A stretch of 64,000 bases of DNA, taken from assembly GCF_014197135.1 (NCBI RefSeq), contig NZ_JACIFA010000004.1, positions 1 to 64,000 of the forward strand, written 5' to 3'. A model generated the notes under the pieces. That model worked only from the letters and a program-made list of their open reading frames with translations. It was not told the DNA's origin and did no database searches. Below are positions 37,155 to 46,163 of this stretch, piece after piece. How positions within the stretch are numbered: the first letter of the stretch is position 1; every line of letters starts with the position of its first letter. This stretch comes from Sphingomonas zeae. GTDB lineage: Bacteria; Pseudomonadota; Alphaproteobacteria; Sphingomonadales; Sphingomonadaceae. Both the position numbers and the translations under genes were made by a program.

Positions 37155-38117
37155 ATGACCCAGACCGCCAGCCAGGTTCTCGACCGTGTCCTCGTCCTCG
37201 AAATGGTCCGCGTGACCGAGGCGGCGGCTATCGCGGCCTCGACCCTGGTCGGACGCGGCGACGAAAAGGCGGCGGACGCGGCGGCGGTCGAGGCGATGCG
37301 CGCCGCGCTCAACGAACTCGACATGGACGGCACCGTCGTCATCGGCGAGGGCGAGCGCGATGAGGCGCCGATGCTGTTCATCGGCGAGAAGGTCGGCACC
37401 GGCAAAGGCCCCGAGATCGACATCGCGCTCGACCCGCTGGAGGGCACCACCATCTGCGCCAAGGCCGGACCCAACAGCCTGGCGGTGCTGGCGATCGCGG
37501 AGAAGGGGCATCTCCTCAACGCGCCCGACGTCTATATGGACAAGATCGCGGTCGGCCCCGGCTATCCGGCGGGCGTCATCGATCTGGACCGCAGCCCCAG
37601 CGACAATATCCGCGCCATCGCCGAGGCCAAGGGGGTTCAGGCTAAGGACATCGTCGTATGCGTGCTCGACCGGCCCCGGCATGAAGGGCTGATCGCCGAA
37701 TTGCGCGGCCTGGGCTGCGGCGTGGTGCTGATCGGTGACGGCGACGTGGCGGGGGTGATCGCGACCACCGACCCGGATACGACGATCGACGTCTATATGG
37801 GCTCGGGTGGCGCGCCCGAGGGCGTGTTGGCCTGCGCGGCGCTGCGTTGTGTCGGCGGGCAGTTCAAGGGGCGGCTGCTGTTCCGCAACGATGCCGAGCG
37901 GGCGCGGGCGCACAAATGGGGCGTGACCGATCTCGACAAGCAATATGACCTGACCGAACTGGCGCAGGGCGACTGTATCTTCGCGGCGACCGGCGTGACC
38001 GACGGTTCGCTGCTGGCGGGCGTGAAACGGCACGCCAAGGTCATGACGACCGAGAGCGTGGTGATGCGCGCTTCGTCGGGCACGGTCCGCTGGGTCAAGG
38101 GGCAGCATCGGCTTTGA
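37155..38117 (+). CDS. glpX: class II fructose-1,6-bisphosphatase
   Basis: A 320-residue GlpX-type enzyme that hydrolyses fructose 1,6-bisphosphate in gluconeogenesis. Visible motifs are GEGERDEAPML and DPLEGTTICAK for metals and substrate, and GSGGAPEGVLAAAAL-like residues GAPEGVLACAALRC further on. AGGAGAG lies before the ATG at 37155. It is divergent from the osmoprotectant operon and followed by a GC-rich repeat. Confidence 0.95.
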   Translation: MTQTASQVLDRVLVLEMVRVTEAAAIAASTLVGRGDEKAADAAAVEAMRAALNELDMDGTVVIGEGERDEAPMLFIGEKVGTGKGPEIDIALDPLEGTTICAKAGPNSLAVLAIAEKGHLLNAPDVYMDKIAVGPGYPAGVIDLDRSPSDNIRAIAEAKGVQAKDIVVCVLDRPRHEGLIAELRGLGCGVVLIGDGDVAGVIATTDPDTTIDVYMGSGGAPEGVLACAALRCVGGQFKGRLLFRNDAERARAHKWGVTDLDKQYDLTELAQGDCIFAATGVTDGSLLAGVKRHAKVMTTESVVMRASSGTVRWVKGQHRL

Positions 38118-38142
38118 TGCGTGAAGGATGTGTCTTGACTAA

Positions 38143-38250
38143 GCCCCTCCCCTTCAGGGGAGGGGTTGGGGTGGGGTCTCGCCTCGCACCCGGTGCTTGC
38201 GCAAGCGCGCCACCCCCTGCCCCTGCCCCTCCCCTGAAGGGGAGGGGTGG
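38143..38250. repeat. GC-rich palindromic repeat overlapping a ribosome-binding site
   Basis: Two hairpins, 38144-38165 and 38227-38248, each pair CCCCTCCCC with GGGGAGGGG, and a GCTTGCGCAAGC palindrome lies between them. The right edge GAGGGGTGG directly precedes the ATG of the CPBP gene and acts as its ribosome-binding site. A related element lies at 43394-43482. Confidence 0.75.
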
Positions 38251-39000
38251 ATGGTAGCCGCCGCCCTGTTGCTGCTCGCGGCCCTTGGCGGTGTCTGGTG
38301 GTTCCACAAAGGCGATCTGGGCGAATATCGGCAGTTCAAGACGCTGAACGACGGCCATTCGCGGCGGATGCGGTTTCGGCTGTGGCTGGTGCGGGCGGCG
38401 TTGGCGTTCCTGTTGCCGGTGGTGGTCGGGCTGGTGCTGCTCGGCCGAATCGACGCGTTGGTGGTGATGCCGGACGAGTTCGCCGCCATCGCGCGCATCA
38501 TGCCGCCGATCTTCGACAGTGGCGAAGCCATGCAGGGGATGCTGATCGGTGGCGCGATCGGTGGACTGGTCGCCGGTGCGTTGCTGGCGCGGGTGAGGGG
38601 GCGCAAGCCACTCGGCGACGTCTCCGCGCTGCTGCCGCGCGAACGGCGCGAACTGAAATATACCGCGGCGCTCAGCGTCATGGCGGGGGTGACGGAGGAG
38701 GCGTTCTTCCGCCTTTACCTGCCGCTGCTGGTCGCGATGGCGACGGGGCAGGCGGGCATCGGCTTTGCCGCGTCGCTGATCCTGTTCGGGGCGATGCACC
38801 GCTATCAGGGCTGGGTCGGTATCCTGGTCACCACCGCCTTGGGGGCGGTGATGACCGGACTGTATCTGATGACCGGCGCGCTGTGGGTGGTGATGCTGGT
38901 CCATGTGCTGGTCGACCTGAACGGTCTGGTCGTGACGCCGTTGCTGAGCGGGGCGCTCAGCAAAAATCCTCCCCGGCACGGGGAGGGGGACCAGCCATAG
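38251..39000 (+). CDS. CPBP-family intramembrane metalloprotease
   Basis: A 249-residue membrane protein with seven or eight helices. The glutamate-rich motif GVTEEAFFRLYLPLL and the later histidines in FGAMHRYQGW and MLVHVLVDLNG match the CPBP (Abi/Rce1-like) family of intramembrane proteases. The substrate is unknown. The ATG at 38251 follows a repeat that supplies the ribosome-binding site, and the last ten codons with the stop lie inside another repeat (from 38967), so this C-terminus is repeat-derived. Confidence 0.82.
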   Translation: MVAAALLLLAALGGVWWFHKGDLGEYRQFKTLNDGHSRRMRFRLWLVRAALAFLLPVVVGLVLLGRIDALVVMPDEFAAIARIMPPIFDSGEAMQGMLIGGAIGGLVAGALLARVRGRKPLGDVSALLPRERRELKYTAALSVMAGVTEEAFFRLYLPLLVAMATGQAGIGFAASLILFGAMHRYQGWVGILVTTALGAVMTGLYLMTGALWVVMLVHVLVDLNGLVVTPLLSGALSKNPPRHGEGDQP

Positions 39001-39095
39001 GCTGGTGGAGGGGGCGTGCCGCAAAGGACGACCTTTATGGCAAGCCCCCTCCGTCAGGGCTTGCGCCCTGCCACCTCCCCTCGCAGGGGAAAAAT
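38967..39095. repeat. long GC-rich palindromic repeat (CTCCCC family), copy 2
   Basis: TCCTCCCCGGCACGGGGAGG at the left and CCACCTCCCC...GGGGA at the right mirror each other, and inner GGAGGGGGCGTGCC pairs with GGCAAGCCCCCTCC with few mismatches. It encodes the tail of the CPBP protein and separates it from the convergent ABC permease. Confidence 0.8.
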
Positions 39096-39099
39096 CCTT

Positions 39100-39861
39100 T
39101 TAGTTCTTCAGCCGCCAGCCGGTGCGGAAGATCCAACCGATCCATGCCAGGCACGCCAGCAGGAACAGCGCCGTCACCCCCAGGCTCACCCCCGGCGTCA
39201 CGTCCGAGGTGCCGAAGAAGGTCCAGCGAAAGCCGTTGATGAGATACACGACCGGGTTGAACAGCGTCACGGTGCGCCACGGTTCGGGCAGGATCGTCAC
39301 CGAGTAGAAAGCGCCGCCGAGGAAGGTCAGCGGCGTGACGATCAGCAGCGGAATGACCTGCAACTGTTCGAACCCGCGCGCCCAGATGCCGATGGCGAAG
39401 CCGAACAGTGAGAAGGTCACGGCGACCAGCAACAGGTAGAAGAGCATCGCCACCGGATGCAGGATCGACAGGTCGACGAACAGATAGGCGGTGGCCAGGA
39501 TCACCAGCCCGATCACCATCGACTTGCTCGCCGCGGCACCGACATAGCCCAGCACCGTCTCGATCGGCGACAAGGGCGCCGACAATATCTCGTACATGGT
39601 CCCGGTGAATTTGGGCATGTAGATGCCCAGACTGGCGTTCAGGATGCTCTCCGAAAAGATCGACAGCAGCATGAGCCCCGGCACGATGAACGCGCCATAG
39701 GGCACGCCGGAGACCTGGTTCATCGCCGATCCGATCGCGGTGCCGAACACCACGAAATACAGAGTGGTGGTGATGACCGGCACCATCAGACTGGTCCACA
39801 CCGTCCGCCGGAACCGCGCCATTTCGAAGCGATAGATCGACCATATGCCATGCAGGTTCAT
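39100..39861 (-). CDS. ABC-2 type transporter permease
   Basis: A 253-residue inner-membrane protein with six helices and the ABC-2 layout, including the loop [16 protein letters not shown] and the conserved [11 protein letters not shown] before the fifth helix. It pairs with the upstream ATPase, whose stop overlaps its start in ATGA. Such pairs export drugs, lipids or polysaccharides; the substrate is not evident here. No periplasmic binding protein is present, which fits an exporter. Confidence 0.88.
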   Translation of the reverse strand: MNLHGIWSIYRFEMARFRRTVWTSLMVPVITTTLYFVVFGTAIGSAMNQVSGVPYGAFIVPGLMLLSIFSESILNASLGIYMPKFTGTMYEILSAPLSPIETVLGYVGAAASKSMVIGLVILATAYLFVDLSILHPVAMLFYLLLVAVTFSLFGFAIGIWARGFEQLQVIPLLIVTPLTFLGGAFYSVTILPEPWRTVTLFNPVVYLINGFRWTFFGTSDVTPGVSLGVTALFLLACLAWIGWIFRTGWRLKN

Positions 39862-40790
39862 GCGCGCGTCCCCTCGACCAGATCGACGAAGATATCCTCC
39901 AGCGAGGATTTGTAGGTTTCCAGATCGTTGAAGCCGATATCCATGTCGCCCAGCTGGCGCAGCAGCGAAGGGATGCCGGTCCGCTCGGCACGCGCGTCGA
40001 AGATATACCGCAGGCGCTTGCCCTCATCCTCCAGCGTCAGATTCCACTCGCCCAGTTCCGCCGGGATCGCCGTCATCGGCTCGGCCAGCGTCAGCACCAT
40101 CTCGCGCTTGCCGAGCTTCTTCATCATCTCGGCCTTTTCCTCGACCAGCAGCAGCTTGCCCTTGGCGATCACGCCCACCCGGTCGGCCATCTCCTCGGCC
40201 TCCTCGATATAATGGGTGGTCAGGATGATGGTGACGCCCCGCTCGCGAAGCCGGTGGACCAGTTTCCACATGTCGCGGCGCAGTTCGACGTCGACGCCCG
40301 CCGTGGGTTCGTCGAGGAACAGCAGATCGGGTTCGTGGGACAGCGCCTTGGCGATCAGCACGCGGCGCTTCATGCCGCCCGACAGCTCCATCAGCTTGGC
40401 ATGGCGCTTGTCCCACAGCGACAGGTCGCGCAGGACCTGCTCGACATAGGCCGGATCGGGTGCGCGGCCGAAGAGGCCCCGGCTGAAATTGACCGTGTCG
40501 ATGACCCGCTCGAACATGTCGACCGACAGTTCCTGCGGCACCAGCCCGATCTTGCGTCGCGCGCCCTTATAGTCGCGAAGCGCATCATGCCCGTCGACGC
40601 GGATCGTGCCCGCAGAGGGCGTGACAATGCCGCAGACGATCGAGATCAGCGTCGTCTTGCCCGCCCCGTTCGGACCCAGCAAAGCGAAGATTTCTCCGCG
40701 CCTTATCTCCAGGTCGACGGGTTGGAGGGCGGTGACGCCGCCCTTATAGGTCTTGGTCACGCCCTCGACGGACAGGATCGGGTCGGTCAT
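39858..40790 (-). CDS. ABC transporter ATP-binding protein
   Basis: A 310-residue ABC ATPase of the multidrug/polysaccharide-export group. Walker [10 protein letters not shown] at residues 39-47, signature LSGGMKRRV, Walker [13 protein letters not shown] and the H-loop [11 protein letters not shown] are all present. A C-terminal regulatory part of about 90 residues follows. The ATG at 40790 fits the [11 protein letters not shown] start. It lies 35 bases after the DsbA-like gene and probably belongs to the same transcript. Confidence 0.9.
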   Translation of the reverse strand: MTDPILSVEGVTKTYKGGVTALQPVDLEIRRGEIFALLGPNGAGKTTLISIVCGIVTPSAGTIRVDGHDALRDYKGARRKIGLVPQELSVDMFERVIDTVNFSRGLFGRAPDPAYVEQVLRDLSLWDKRHAKLMELSGGMKRRVLIAKALSHEPDLLFLDEPTAGVDVELRRDMWKLVHRLRERGVTIILTTHYIEEAEEMADRVGVIAKGKLLLVEEKAEMMKKLGKREMVLTLAEPMTAIPAELGEWNLTLEDEGKRLRYIFDARAERTGIPSLLRQLGDMDIGFNDLETYKSSLEDIFVDLVEGTRA

Positions 40791-40825
40791 GCGGCAGAGT
40801 CCCCCGTTGGAAGACCGCCGCTTTA

Positions 40826-41533
40826 TCAACCGTTTCGCGCGGCGGCGATGGCCTTTTGCAACTCCTCGATCGGCAGCGCACCCGACAGGACGCGGTTGCC
40901 GACGATCCAGCTCGGCGTGCCGGTCAGGCCCAGGCGACCGGCGGCCTCCAGATTGCGCCGGATCTCGGCATCCGCCTGGGGCTGGAACGCGGCCATCTTG
41001 CTCATGTCGACCCCGGCCTTGGCGGCGGCGGCGGCAATGGTCGCGTCGCTGACGGGACCACCGGCATAGAGCGCGTCGTGGAAGGCGGCGAACTTGCCCT
41101 GGGACGCGGCAAGCAGGCTGGCGCGCGCCGCCGCCTTGCTCGATGGCGCCAGGATTGGCAGCTCGCGATAGACGATGCGCAATTTCGGATCGGCCTGGGT
41201 CAGCGCTTTCAGCAGCGGCAGGCTGGCCCGGCAATATCCGCAATTATAGTCGTAGAACTCGACCAGCGTGACATCGCCCTTGGGGTTGCCGGTATAGGCA
41301 TTGCCGAACGGCTTGGTCAGGTCGCCGCCGATCGCGGCCACCGCCTTGCCCTGTTCGCGGTCCTGCAGGCGCTGCATCGCCTCCGGGATAACCTCGGGAT
41401 GGTCGAGCAGATAGGCACGGATCGTGTCGCCCGATGCGGCATTCGGCGCGACGAGGGGGGCGAGCGCCATAGCGGCGCCGCCGCCGACCAGGCCACCCAG
41501 AACCGCGACGGCGGCCAGTGTCTTCACCCCCAT
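40826..41533 (-). CDS. DsbA-family thiol:disulfide oxidoreductase
   Basis: A 235-residue exported thioredoxin-fold protein. The N-terminal hydrophobic helix (about 4-27) is a signal or anchor. The active site CGYC lies at residues 98-101 in YDYNCGYC, and the cis-Pro loop TGTPSW is near the end. The helical insert between them is typical for DsbA/ScsC-type proteins. It would form or shuffle disulfides in the periplasm. The start codon overlaps the stop of the M48 peptidase by one base (TGATG), so the two are made together. Confidence 0.9.
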   Translation of the reverse strand: MGVKTLAAVAVLGGLVGGGAAMALAPLVAPNAASGDTIRAYLLDHPEVIPEAMQRLQDREQGKAVAAIGGDLTKPFGNAYTGNPKGDVTLVEFYDYNCGYCRASLPLLKALTQADPKLRIVYRELPILAPSSKAAARASLLAASQGKFAAFHDALYAGGPVSDATIAAAAAKAGVDMSKMAAFQPQADAEIRRNLEAAGRLGLTGTPSWIVGNRVLSGALPIEELQKAIAAARNG

Positions 41534-42879
41534 CAGCGGCGCTTCTTCTTCGAACTGGCGGCGGCGTCGGCAGAGGTCATGGCGATATCCTGCGCCCGAA
41601 TCCATTCGGACGTGTTGGGGGTGAGATTGGCCATCGCATAGCGCGCGCTCTGGATGGCCGTACGGTTGTCGCCCATCATGCTGGCCCGCTCGGCCGTGGC
41701 GAGCGCAGCCCGTGGCTCGTCGCCCAGCTGCTCATAAGCGGTGCCCAGCTGGACCCAGGCAAAGGGGTTGTCCTCGTCGCGCTGGACCGCGACCTTCAGC
41801 ACCTTCACCGCTTCGGGCAGGTTGCGCTTGTCCTCGGTCGCGATGAGGGCATGGCCAAAGGTCGTGGCGATCAGCGCATTCTGGCCCGACCCCATGGTCG
41901 CGGCGCGCAAGGGGGCCAGCGCCTCCTGCGGCTTGCCCGATTCGAGCAGGATCTGGCCCTGGATTTCCTCGAAATAAGGATCCTTGGGGTCCTTGGCGAT
42001 CAGCGCGGCGGCCTCGGCCTCGGCTTTGTCGGGATAGGCGGCCTTGTGATAGGCATAGGCCCGGGCATAGTGCGCATAGATCGATTGGTCGCTGTCCGGA
42101 TATTTGCTCAGCGTCGTCTCGGGCGGCGAGACATAGCCGAACAGCTTGGCCTTTACCCGCAGGAACCGCTCCTGGAGTTTGGCGTCGATCGGCTTGTTCC
42201 AGGCGGGCGAGGCCTGGAGATCGGCGGTCAGCGACTGGATGCGCACCGACGACAGCGGATGGGTCTGCGCGAACGGGTCGATATTGGTGTAGCCATAACG
42301 ATATTGCTGGTTCTGGAGCTTCTTGAAGAAGCTCAGCATCCCCTTGCCGGTGACGCCGGCCGTCGTCAGATAGCGCGCACCCGCCGCGTCGGCGGCCGAT
42401 TCCTGGTTGCGGCTGAAGGCGAGGACCTGGCCCATCGCCGCCTGCTGCCCCGCCGCCATGACGCCCATGCCCGCCGCACCGCCGCCCATCGCGAGGGTCG
42501 CCAGCCCCAGTACCATCGACAGCAGCTGCATCTTCATCGCGGGCTTCATCGCCTGCTCGCCCAGGATGACATGGCCATCGGCGATATGGCCCAACTCGTG
42601 CGCGACGACGCCCTGCACCTCGTTCACATTGTCCGCCGCCTGGAGCAGCCCCGAATGGACATAGACGATCTGTCCGCCCGCGACGAAGGCGTTGATCGAA
42701 TCGTCGTTGATGAGCACGATCTTCACGTCGCGAGGCGACAGCCCGGCGGCCTTGATCATCGGTGCAGCCATGTCGGCGAACAGCGATTCGGTTTCGGCAT
42801 CGCGCAGGATCGATTGCGCGGCGGCCGGTTGCGCCCAGACCAGGACCGTAACGGCAAAGGCGGCGATCAGACGCTTCAT
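41533..42879 (-). CDS. M48 family metallopeptidase with TPR domain (BepA-like)
   Basis: A 448-residue exported zinc peptidase. After a signal peptide cleaved near AQPAAAQ comes an M48 domain with HELGH at residues 94-98 and the third ligand in the NQESAAD motif. TPR repeats fill the rest to the lysine-rich C-terminus (SKKKRR). This build matches BepA (YfgC), which assists or degrades outer-membrane proteins such as LptD in Escherichia coli. GAGGAAGC precedes the ATG. It is coupled to the DsbA-like gene, which suits a shared role in outer-membrane protein folding. Confidence 0.88.
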   Translation of the reverse strand: MKRLIAAFAVTVLVWAQPAAAQSILRDAETESLFADMAAPMIKAAGLSPRDVKIVLINDDSINAFVAGGQIVYVHSGLLQAADNVNEVQGVVAHELGHIADGHVILGEQAMKPAMKMQLLSMVLGLATLAMGGGAAGMGVMAAGQQAAMGQVLAFSRNQESAADAAGARYLTTAGVTGKGMLSFFKKLQNQQYRYGYTNIDPFAQTHPLSSVRIQSLTADLQASPAWNKPIDAKLQERFLRVKAKLFGYVSPPETTLSKYPDSDQSIYAHYARAYAYHKAAYPDKAEAEAAALIAKDPKDPYFEEIQGQILLESGKPQEALAPLRAATMGSGQNALIATTFGHALIATEDKRNLPEAVKVLKVAVQRDEDNPFAWVQLGTAYEQLGDEPRAALATAERASMMGDNRTAIQSARYAMANLTPNTSEWIRAQDIAMTSADAAASSKKKRR

Positions 42880-42993
42880 GCTTCCTCTATCCACGGGTCG
42901 GTTGCGGTACACAACCTGCTATGCAGGATATGACGGGGTGGATGGGCTCTGGCATAGGGCGGCTGAACGCCTGGCGAACGAAAGGGTGTCGTG

Positions 42994-43392
42994 ATGATGG
43001 TGATGATCGAGTCCGGGCCGGCTTATCCCATGCCCAAACTTGCCGACTGCACCATCGCGGGTGCCCGGCCTGAGATCCGGCGGATGGCGGATTTGCCCAA
43101 GCCGGTGCACGACGCGCTGCTGGCGGCGATCGGCCGCCCCATTGCCGACGCGGGCGCGCCGTTCAACCCATCGGATGTCGTGGCCCCCCACTCGCCGCCG
43201 CGCGTGCGGTTCCTGCGGGCGTATCGGGTGCGCGACCTGTGGCTGGTCTGGATCGAACAGGGCGGCATCGGCCACGACTTCCGCCTGCTCGGTTTTCGCG
43301 ATGCGGCAAAGGGGGTGAGCGTCGCCGTGCCAGTCCCGCGAGGGGCGGGCCGTAACCTGTGCACCGCGTCGCGGGCGATGGCGAAGGTTTAA
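42994..43392 (+). CDS. hypothetical protein
   Basis: A protein of about 132 residues that I do not recognise. It has no signal peptide or membrane helix. The central part FLRAYRVRDLWLVWIEQGGIGHDFRLLGF looks like a small beta sheet. The start is uncertain: GTG 42991 and ATG codons at 42994, 42997 and 43003 are all close to GAAAGGG. It is divergent from the M48 gene and ends near a repeat. Confidence 0.6.
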   Translation: MMVMIESGPAYPMPKLADCTIAGARPEIRRMADLPKPVHDALLAAIGRPIADAGAPFNPSDVVAPHSPPRVRFLRAYRVRDLWLVWIEQGGIGHDFRLLGFRDAAKGVSVAVPVPRGAGRNLCTASRAMAKV

Positions 43393-43393
43393 G

Positions 43394-43482
43394 CCTCTCC
43401 TCCCCTTCAGGGGTGGGCGCTTCCGCAAGCGCTTCGTCGGGGGATAGGCCCCACCCCAACCCCTCCCCTGAAGGGGAGGGGC
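43394..43482. repeat. GC-rich palindromic repeat between convergent genes
   Basis: TCCTCCCCTTCAGGGGTGGG on the left, an inner GCTTCCGCAAGC palindrome and CCCCTCCCCTGAAGGGGAGG on the right form one element like that at 38143-38250. It lies past the hypothetical gene's stop and before the LOG gene's stop. Confidence 0.7.
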
Positions 43483-43504
43483 TATATTGGCCAACCGACC
43501 GGCG

Positions 43505-44392
43505 TTACGCCTGCTCGGCTTCCTTGCGGGCGCGCTCTTCGTAGAAGTTGCGGACCACGTCCCAGGCTTCCTCGGCGGTTTCGACATAGGTGAAGATGCC
43601 GAGATCCCGCTCGGACACCACGCCTTCCTCGACCAGCGCCTCGAAATTGACGACGCGTTCCCAGAAGGCGCGGCCGAACAGCAGGACGGGAATGGGCTGG
43701 ATTTTGCCCGTCTGGATCAGGGTCAGCAGCTCGAACAGCTCGTCGAACGTGCCGAAGCCGCCCGGGAAGGCCGCCAGTGCGCGCGCGTGGAGCAGGAAGT
43801 GCATCTTACGCAGCGCGAAATAGTGGAACTGCAAGGACAGCGACGGCGTGACGTACGGATTGGGTGCCTGCTCGTGCGGCAGGACGATGTTGAGCCCGAC
43901 CGACTCGGCGCCGACGTCATGGGCACCGCGATTGGCGGCTTCCATGATCGAGGGGCCGCCCCCCGAGCAGACCACGAACTGGCGCATCCCGCGATCATCA
44001 CGGGGCAGGCGGCTGGTGATCTGGGCCAGTTCGCGCGCGATGTCGTAATATTTGCTCTTGGCGACGAGGTTCTCGGCGATCTTGCGCGACTTGTCGTCAT
44101 GCGCCAGCGCCAGCAACGCCTCGGCCTTGGCGGGCTCCGGGATGCGGGCCGAGCCATAGAAGACGAAGGTCGAGGCGATCTTGGCCTCTTCAAGCAGAAG
44201 CTGCGCCTTCAGCAGTTCCAGCTGGAAACGCACGGGGCGAAGGTCTTCGCGCAGCAGGAAGTCCATGTCCTGAAAGGCCAGCGTATAGGCCGGGCTTTCG
44301 GTCTGCGGCGTCGAGACGATCGTCTTGGCGCTCTCGGCGTCCTGGCTGGCATTGGGGAAGACGCGGTTCGGTACTTGGGTTTTATCGGTCAT
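43505..44392 (-). CDS. LOG family (TIGR00730-like) Rossmann-fold protein
   Basis: A 295-residue protein with the LOG motifs GGGPSIMEAANRGAHDVG at residues 144-161 and PGGFGTFDE at 210-218. Family members often act as cytokinin riboside monophosphate phosphoribohydrolases or related nucleotide-cleaving enzymes; older notes call them lysine decarboxylases, which is a misnomer. The extra N-terminal stretch of about 70 residues matches the longer bacterial branch. The enzyme substrate here is unproven. Confidence 0.85.
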   Translation of the reverse strand: MTDKTQVPNRVFPNASQDAESAKTIVSTPQTESPAYTLAFQDMDFLLREDLRPVRFQLELLKAQLLLEEAKIASTFVFYGSARIPEPAKAEALLALAHDDKSRKIAENLVAKSKYYDIARELAQITSRLPRDDRGMRQFVVCSGGGPSIMEAANRGAHDVGAESVGLNIVLPHEQAPNPYVTPSLSLQFHYFALRKMHFLLHARALAAFPGGFGTFDELFELLTLIQTGKIQPIPVLLFGRAFWERVVNFEALVEEGVVSERDLGIFTYVETAEEAWDVVRNFYEERARKEAEQA

Positions 44393-44425
44393 TTTGGGTG
44401 ATGTAGGGTATCGTTGTCGCTCGCG

Positions 44426-45088
44426 CTACCGGCAAAAATGCGCCGCATCATCCTCCAGATGCAGGTGGTTGCGGTGTGCCGCGTTATAGTCGGGGCTCAG
44501 CACCGTGCCGAACCGCCGACACGCTGAGGCGCGGATGGTGGTCCAGAATTGCCGGATCTGCGGGTCGCTCGAATACCAGTCGCCCAGCAGCGTGATCCGC
44601 CGCCCGTCCTTCAGCACGAAGCCGCCGATATCCACCGCATTGGCCAGCGCATGGCCCGAACGCCGGTCGCCGATCCGCGCGCTGCCGACGATATTGCGAC
44701 AGGCATAGGTGCCCATCCCCTCGACCTTGACCAGCGGCGAACCGAGAATCTGCCACGCGGCAGGGGCGACGGCGTTGCGCACCCATCCTGCAAAAGCCCG
44801 CGCATTGCCGCACCGCATCGCGGTGACGCCGGTGACCGGCACGCCGATGTCGGTCAGTTGCACTGCGCCGTACAGGCCGCAGCCGGGGCCAAGATCCTTG
44901 TCGGGCAGGCGGCGATAATCCACCCCCTCGCGCCGCAGATCGGCTTCGCATTGGGCTGTCTCGCGCACTGGCGGGCGATAGGGTTCGGGGCGCGAGGCCT
45001 GCTGGACGGGTCGGTCGGGACGGCCGCATGCCGAGAGCAGCGCGGCCCCCAGAATCGGGACGATCAAGAACAGGGGGACGCGAACCAT
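44426..45088 (-). CDS. extensin-like lipoprotein
   Basis: A 220-residue lipoprotein of the extensin-like C-terminal family. A lipobox LLSAC at residues 17-21 marks lipidation. The family core has RSGHALANAVDIGGF and NHLHLED, which resemble the zinc sites of D-alanyl-D-alanine peptidases of the LAS kind, so cell-wall peptide cleavage is possible. Several Cys residues could form disulfides. Its biological role has not been settled as far as I know. Confidence 0.85.
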   Translation of the reverse strand: MVRVPLFLIVPILGAALLSACGRPDRPVQQASRPEPYRPPVRETAQCEADLRREGVDYRRLPDKDLGPGCGLYGAVQLTDIGVPVTGVTAMRCGNARAFAGWVRNAVAPAAWQILGSPLVKVEGMGTYACRNIVGSARIGDRRSGHALANAVDIGGFVLKDGRRITLLGDWYSSDPQIRQFWTTIRASACRRFGTVLSPDYNAAHRNHLHLEDDAAHFCR

Positions 45089-45130
45089 ATGCCCCCTTGT
45101 TCCTCGCCGCTTCGCTTTTGTCAGCCCCGA

Positions 45131-45352
45131 TCAGTCATGCGGAGGCGTGTCTGCGACATGCTCCAATATGTCGCCCGGCTGGCAATCGAGCGCGGTGCAG
45201 ATCGCATCCAGCGTGGTGAAGCGGATCGCCCGTGCCTTGCCGGTCTTCAGGATCGACAGGTTGGCGAGCGTCAGGTCGACCCGCTCAGCCAGTTCGGTCA
45301 GCGACATGCGGCGGTCGAGCAACAGCCGGTCGAGATTGATGCGGATCGCCAT
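45131..45352 (-). CDS. XRE-family helix-turn-helix regulator
   Basis: A 73-residue Cro/XRE-type DNA-binding protein. The HTH lies at residues 16-37 (MSLTELAERVDLTLANLSILKT) and the FTTLDAICTALDCQPGDIL part is the usual second half. It resembles YozG-like regulators. Its start overlaps the stop of the DUF2975 gene by one base (TGATG). It likely controls its own operon, maybe through the palindrome at 45893-45914. Confidence 0.88.
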   Translation of the reverse strand: MAIRINLDRLLLDRRMSLTELAERVDLTLANLSILKTGKARAIRFTTLDAICTALDCQPGDILEHVADTPPHD

Positions 45353-45858
45353 CAGATCGTTCCTTCGGCATCCTCGCGCAGCCGCACGCCCTCACGGAAA
45401 ATCTGCGCCAGCACCAGCGTCAGCAGGATGGCGAACACGCCGTCCACGCCCATCGGCTTGACCATGCCCTGCGCATCGAAGGGCAGGATAGGGGGCAGCG
45501 CGAATTGCAGCAGATAGGCGACCGCTATGGTGCCCGCGATCCAGTTCAGCCGCTTGACATTGGCGAGGGTGAAGGGCGCGCCCGCCGCCGTGCTGCGCAG
45601 CATCTGGATCAGCGGAAGCAGCGCGGCCCAGGCGAGGCCCAGCGCGATCAGCATGACCGCCAGTGCTGCGGCGACCACGCTGGGCGTCTTCACGTCCAGC
45701 GCCTGTGGGTTGACATGCACCGCCCCCAGCGCGCCGGGCGAGATCGCATTCACGATCAGCACCCCGACCGCCGCCAGGAGGACCGCCGTGACGAAGGCCA
45801 GAATGGCGAGCAGGACCGTGTAGAGCAGCGTACTGATGTGACTGGCAAAGCGTGTCAT
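45352..45858 (-). CDS. DUF2975 membrane protein
   Basis: A 168-residue protein with four hydrophobic helices and the DUF2975 pattern, including the FTLANVKRLNWIAGT loop. It is the first gene of a two-gene operon with the XRE regulator, a common pairing in many bacteria. A membrane protein that holds or signals to the regulator is a plausible but unproven idea. Confidence 0.85.
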   Translation of the reverse strand: MTRFASHISTLLYTVLLAILAFVTAVLLAAVGVLIVNAISPGALGAVHVNPQALDVKTPSVVAAALAVMLIALGLAWAALLPLIQMLRSTAAGAPFTLANVKRLNWIAGTIAVAYLLQFALPPILPFDAQGMVKPMGVDGVFAILLTLVLAQIFREGVRLREDAEGTI

Positions 45859-45892
45859 GACCGTCGGTCCTCCATTTCTTGCGAATATTGTT

Positions 45893-45914
45893 ATTCGATA
45901 AATCCGTATCGAAT
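45893..45914. promoter_or_regulatory. perfect palindrome upstream of the DUF2975-XRE operon
   Basis: ATTCGATA (45893-45900) and TATCGAAT (45907-45914) are exact inverted arms around six bases, 35 bases before the DUF2975 start. The area is AT-rich, as promoters are. It is a good candidate operator for the operon's own XRE regulator. The rest of 45859-46163 holds the divergent serC promoter and no other gene. Confidence 0.55.
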
Positions 45915-46163
45915 GTCATGCAATATAATTATTGAAAAACGATATGCTCCGCCGCTTGAGCCCTCAATCTAGGCCGAAGGTGCGCCTATGGGGGGCGCAG
46001 TGTGAAGCGACCGGACGTTGCGAAATCGCCGCAACCAGCCGTGTCGCGAATGCAAAATTGCGTCACAACGATTGTGGTTGTCATCTTCGATCGACATCGT
46101 TAGGGCCGTCGACGGGCCACGCGGTCCCAACGCCGCGCGTGCTCTCTGTGAGGAGAGTCTTAA

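Noticed and set aside
40791..41243. N-terminal extension of the ABC ATPase through the DsbA-like gene
   Set aside because: The extension is a shadow of the DsbA-like gene; the ATPase family start is [11 protein letters not shown] at 40790.
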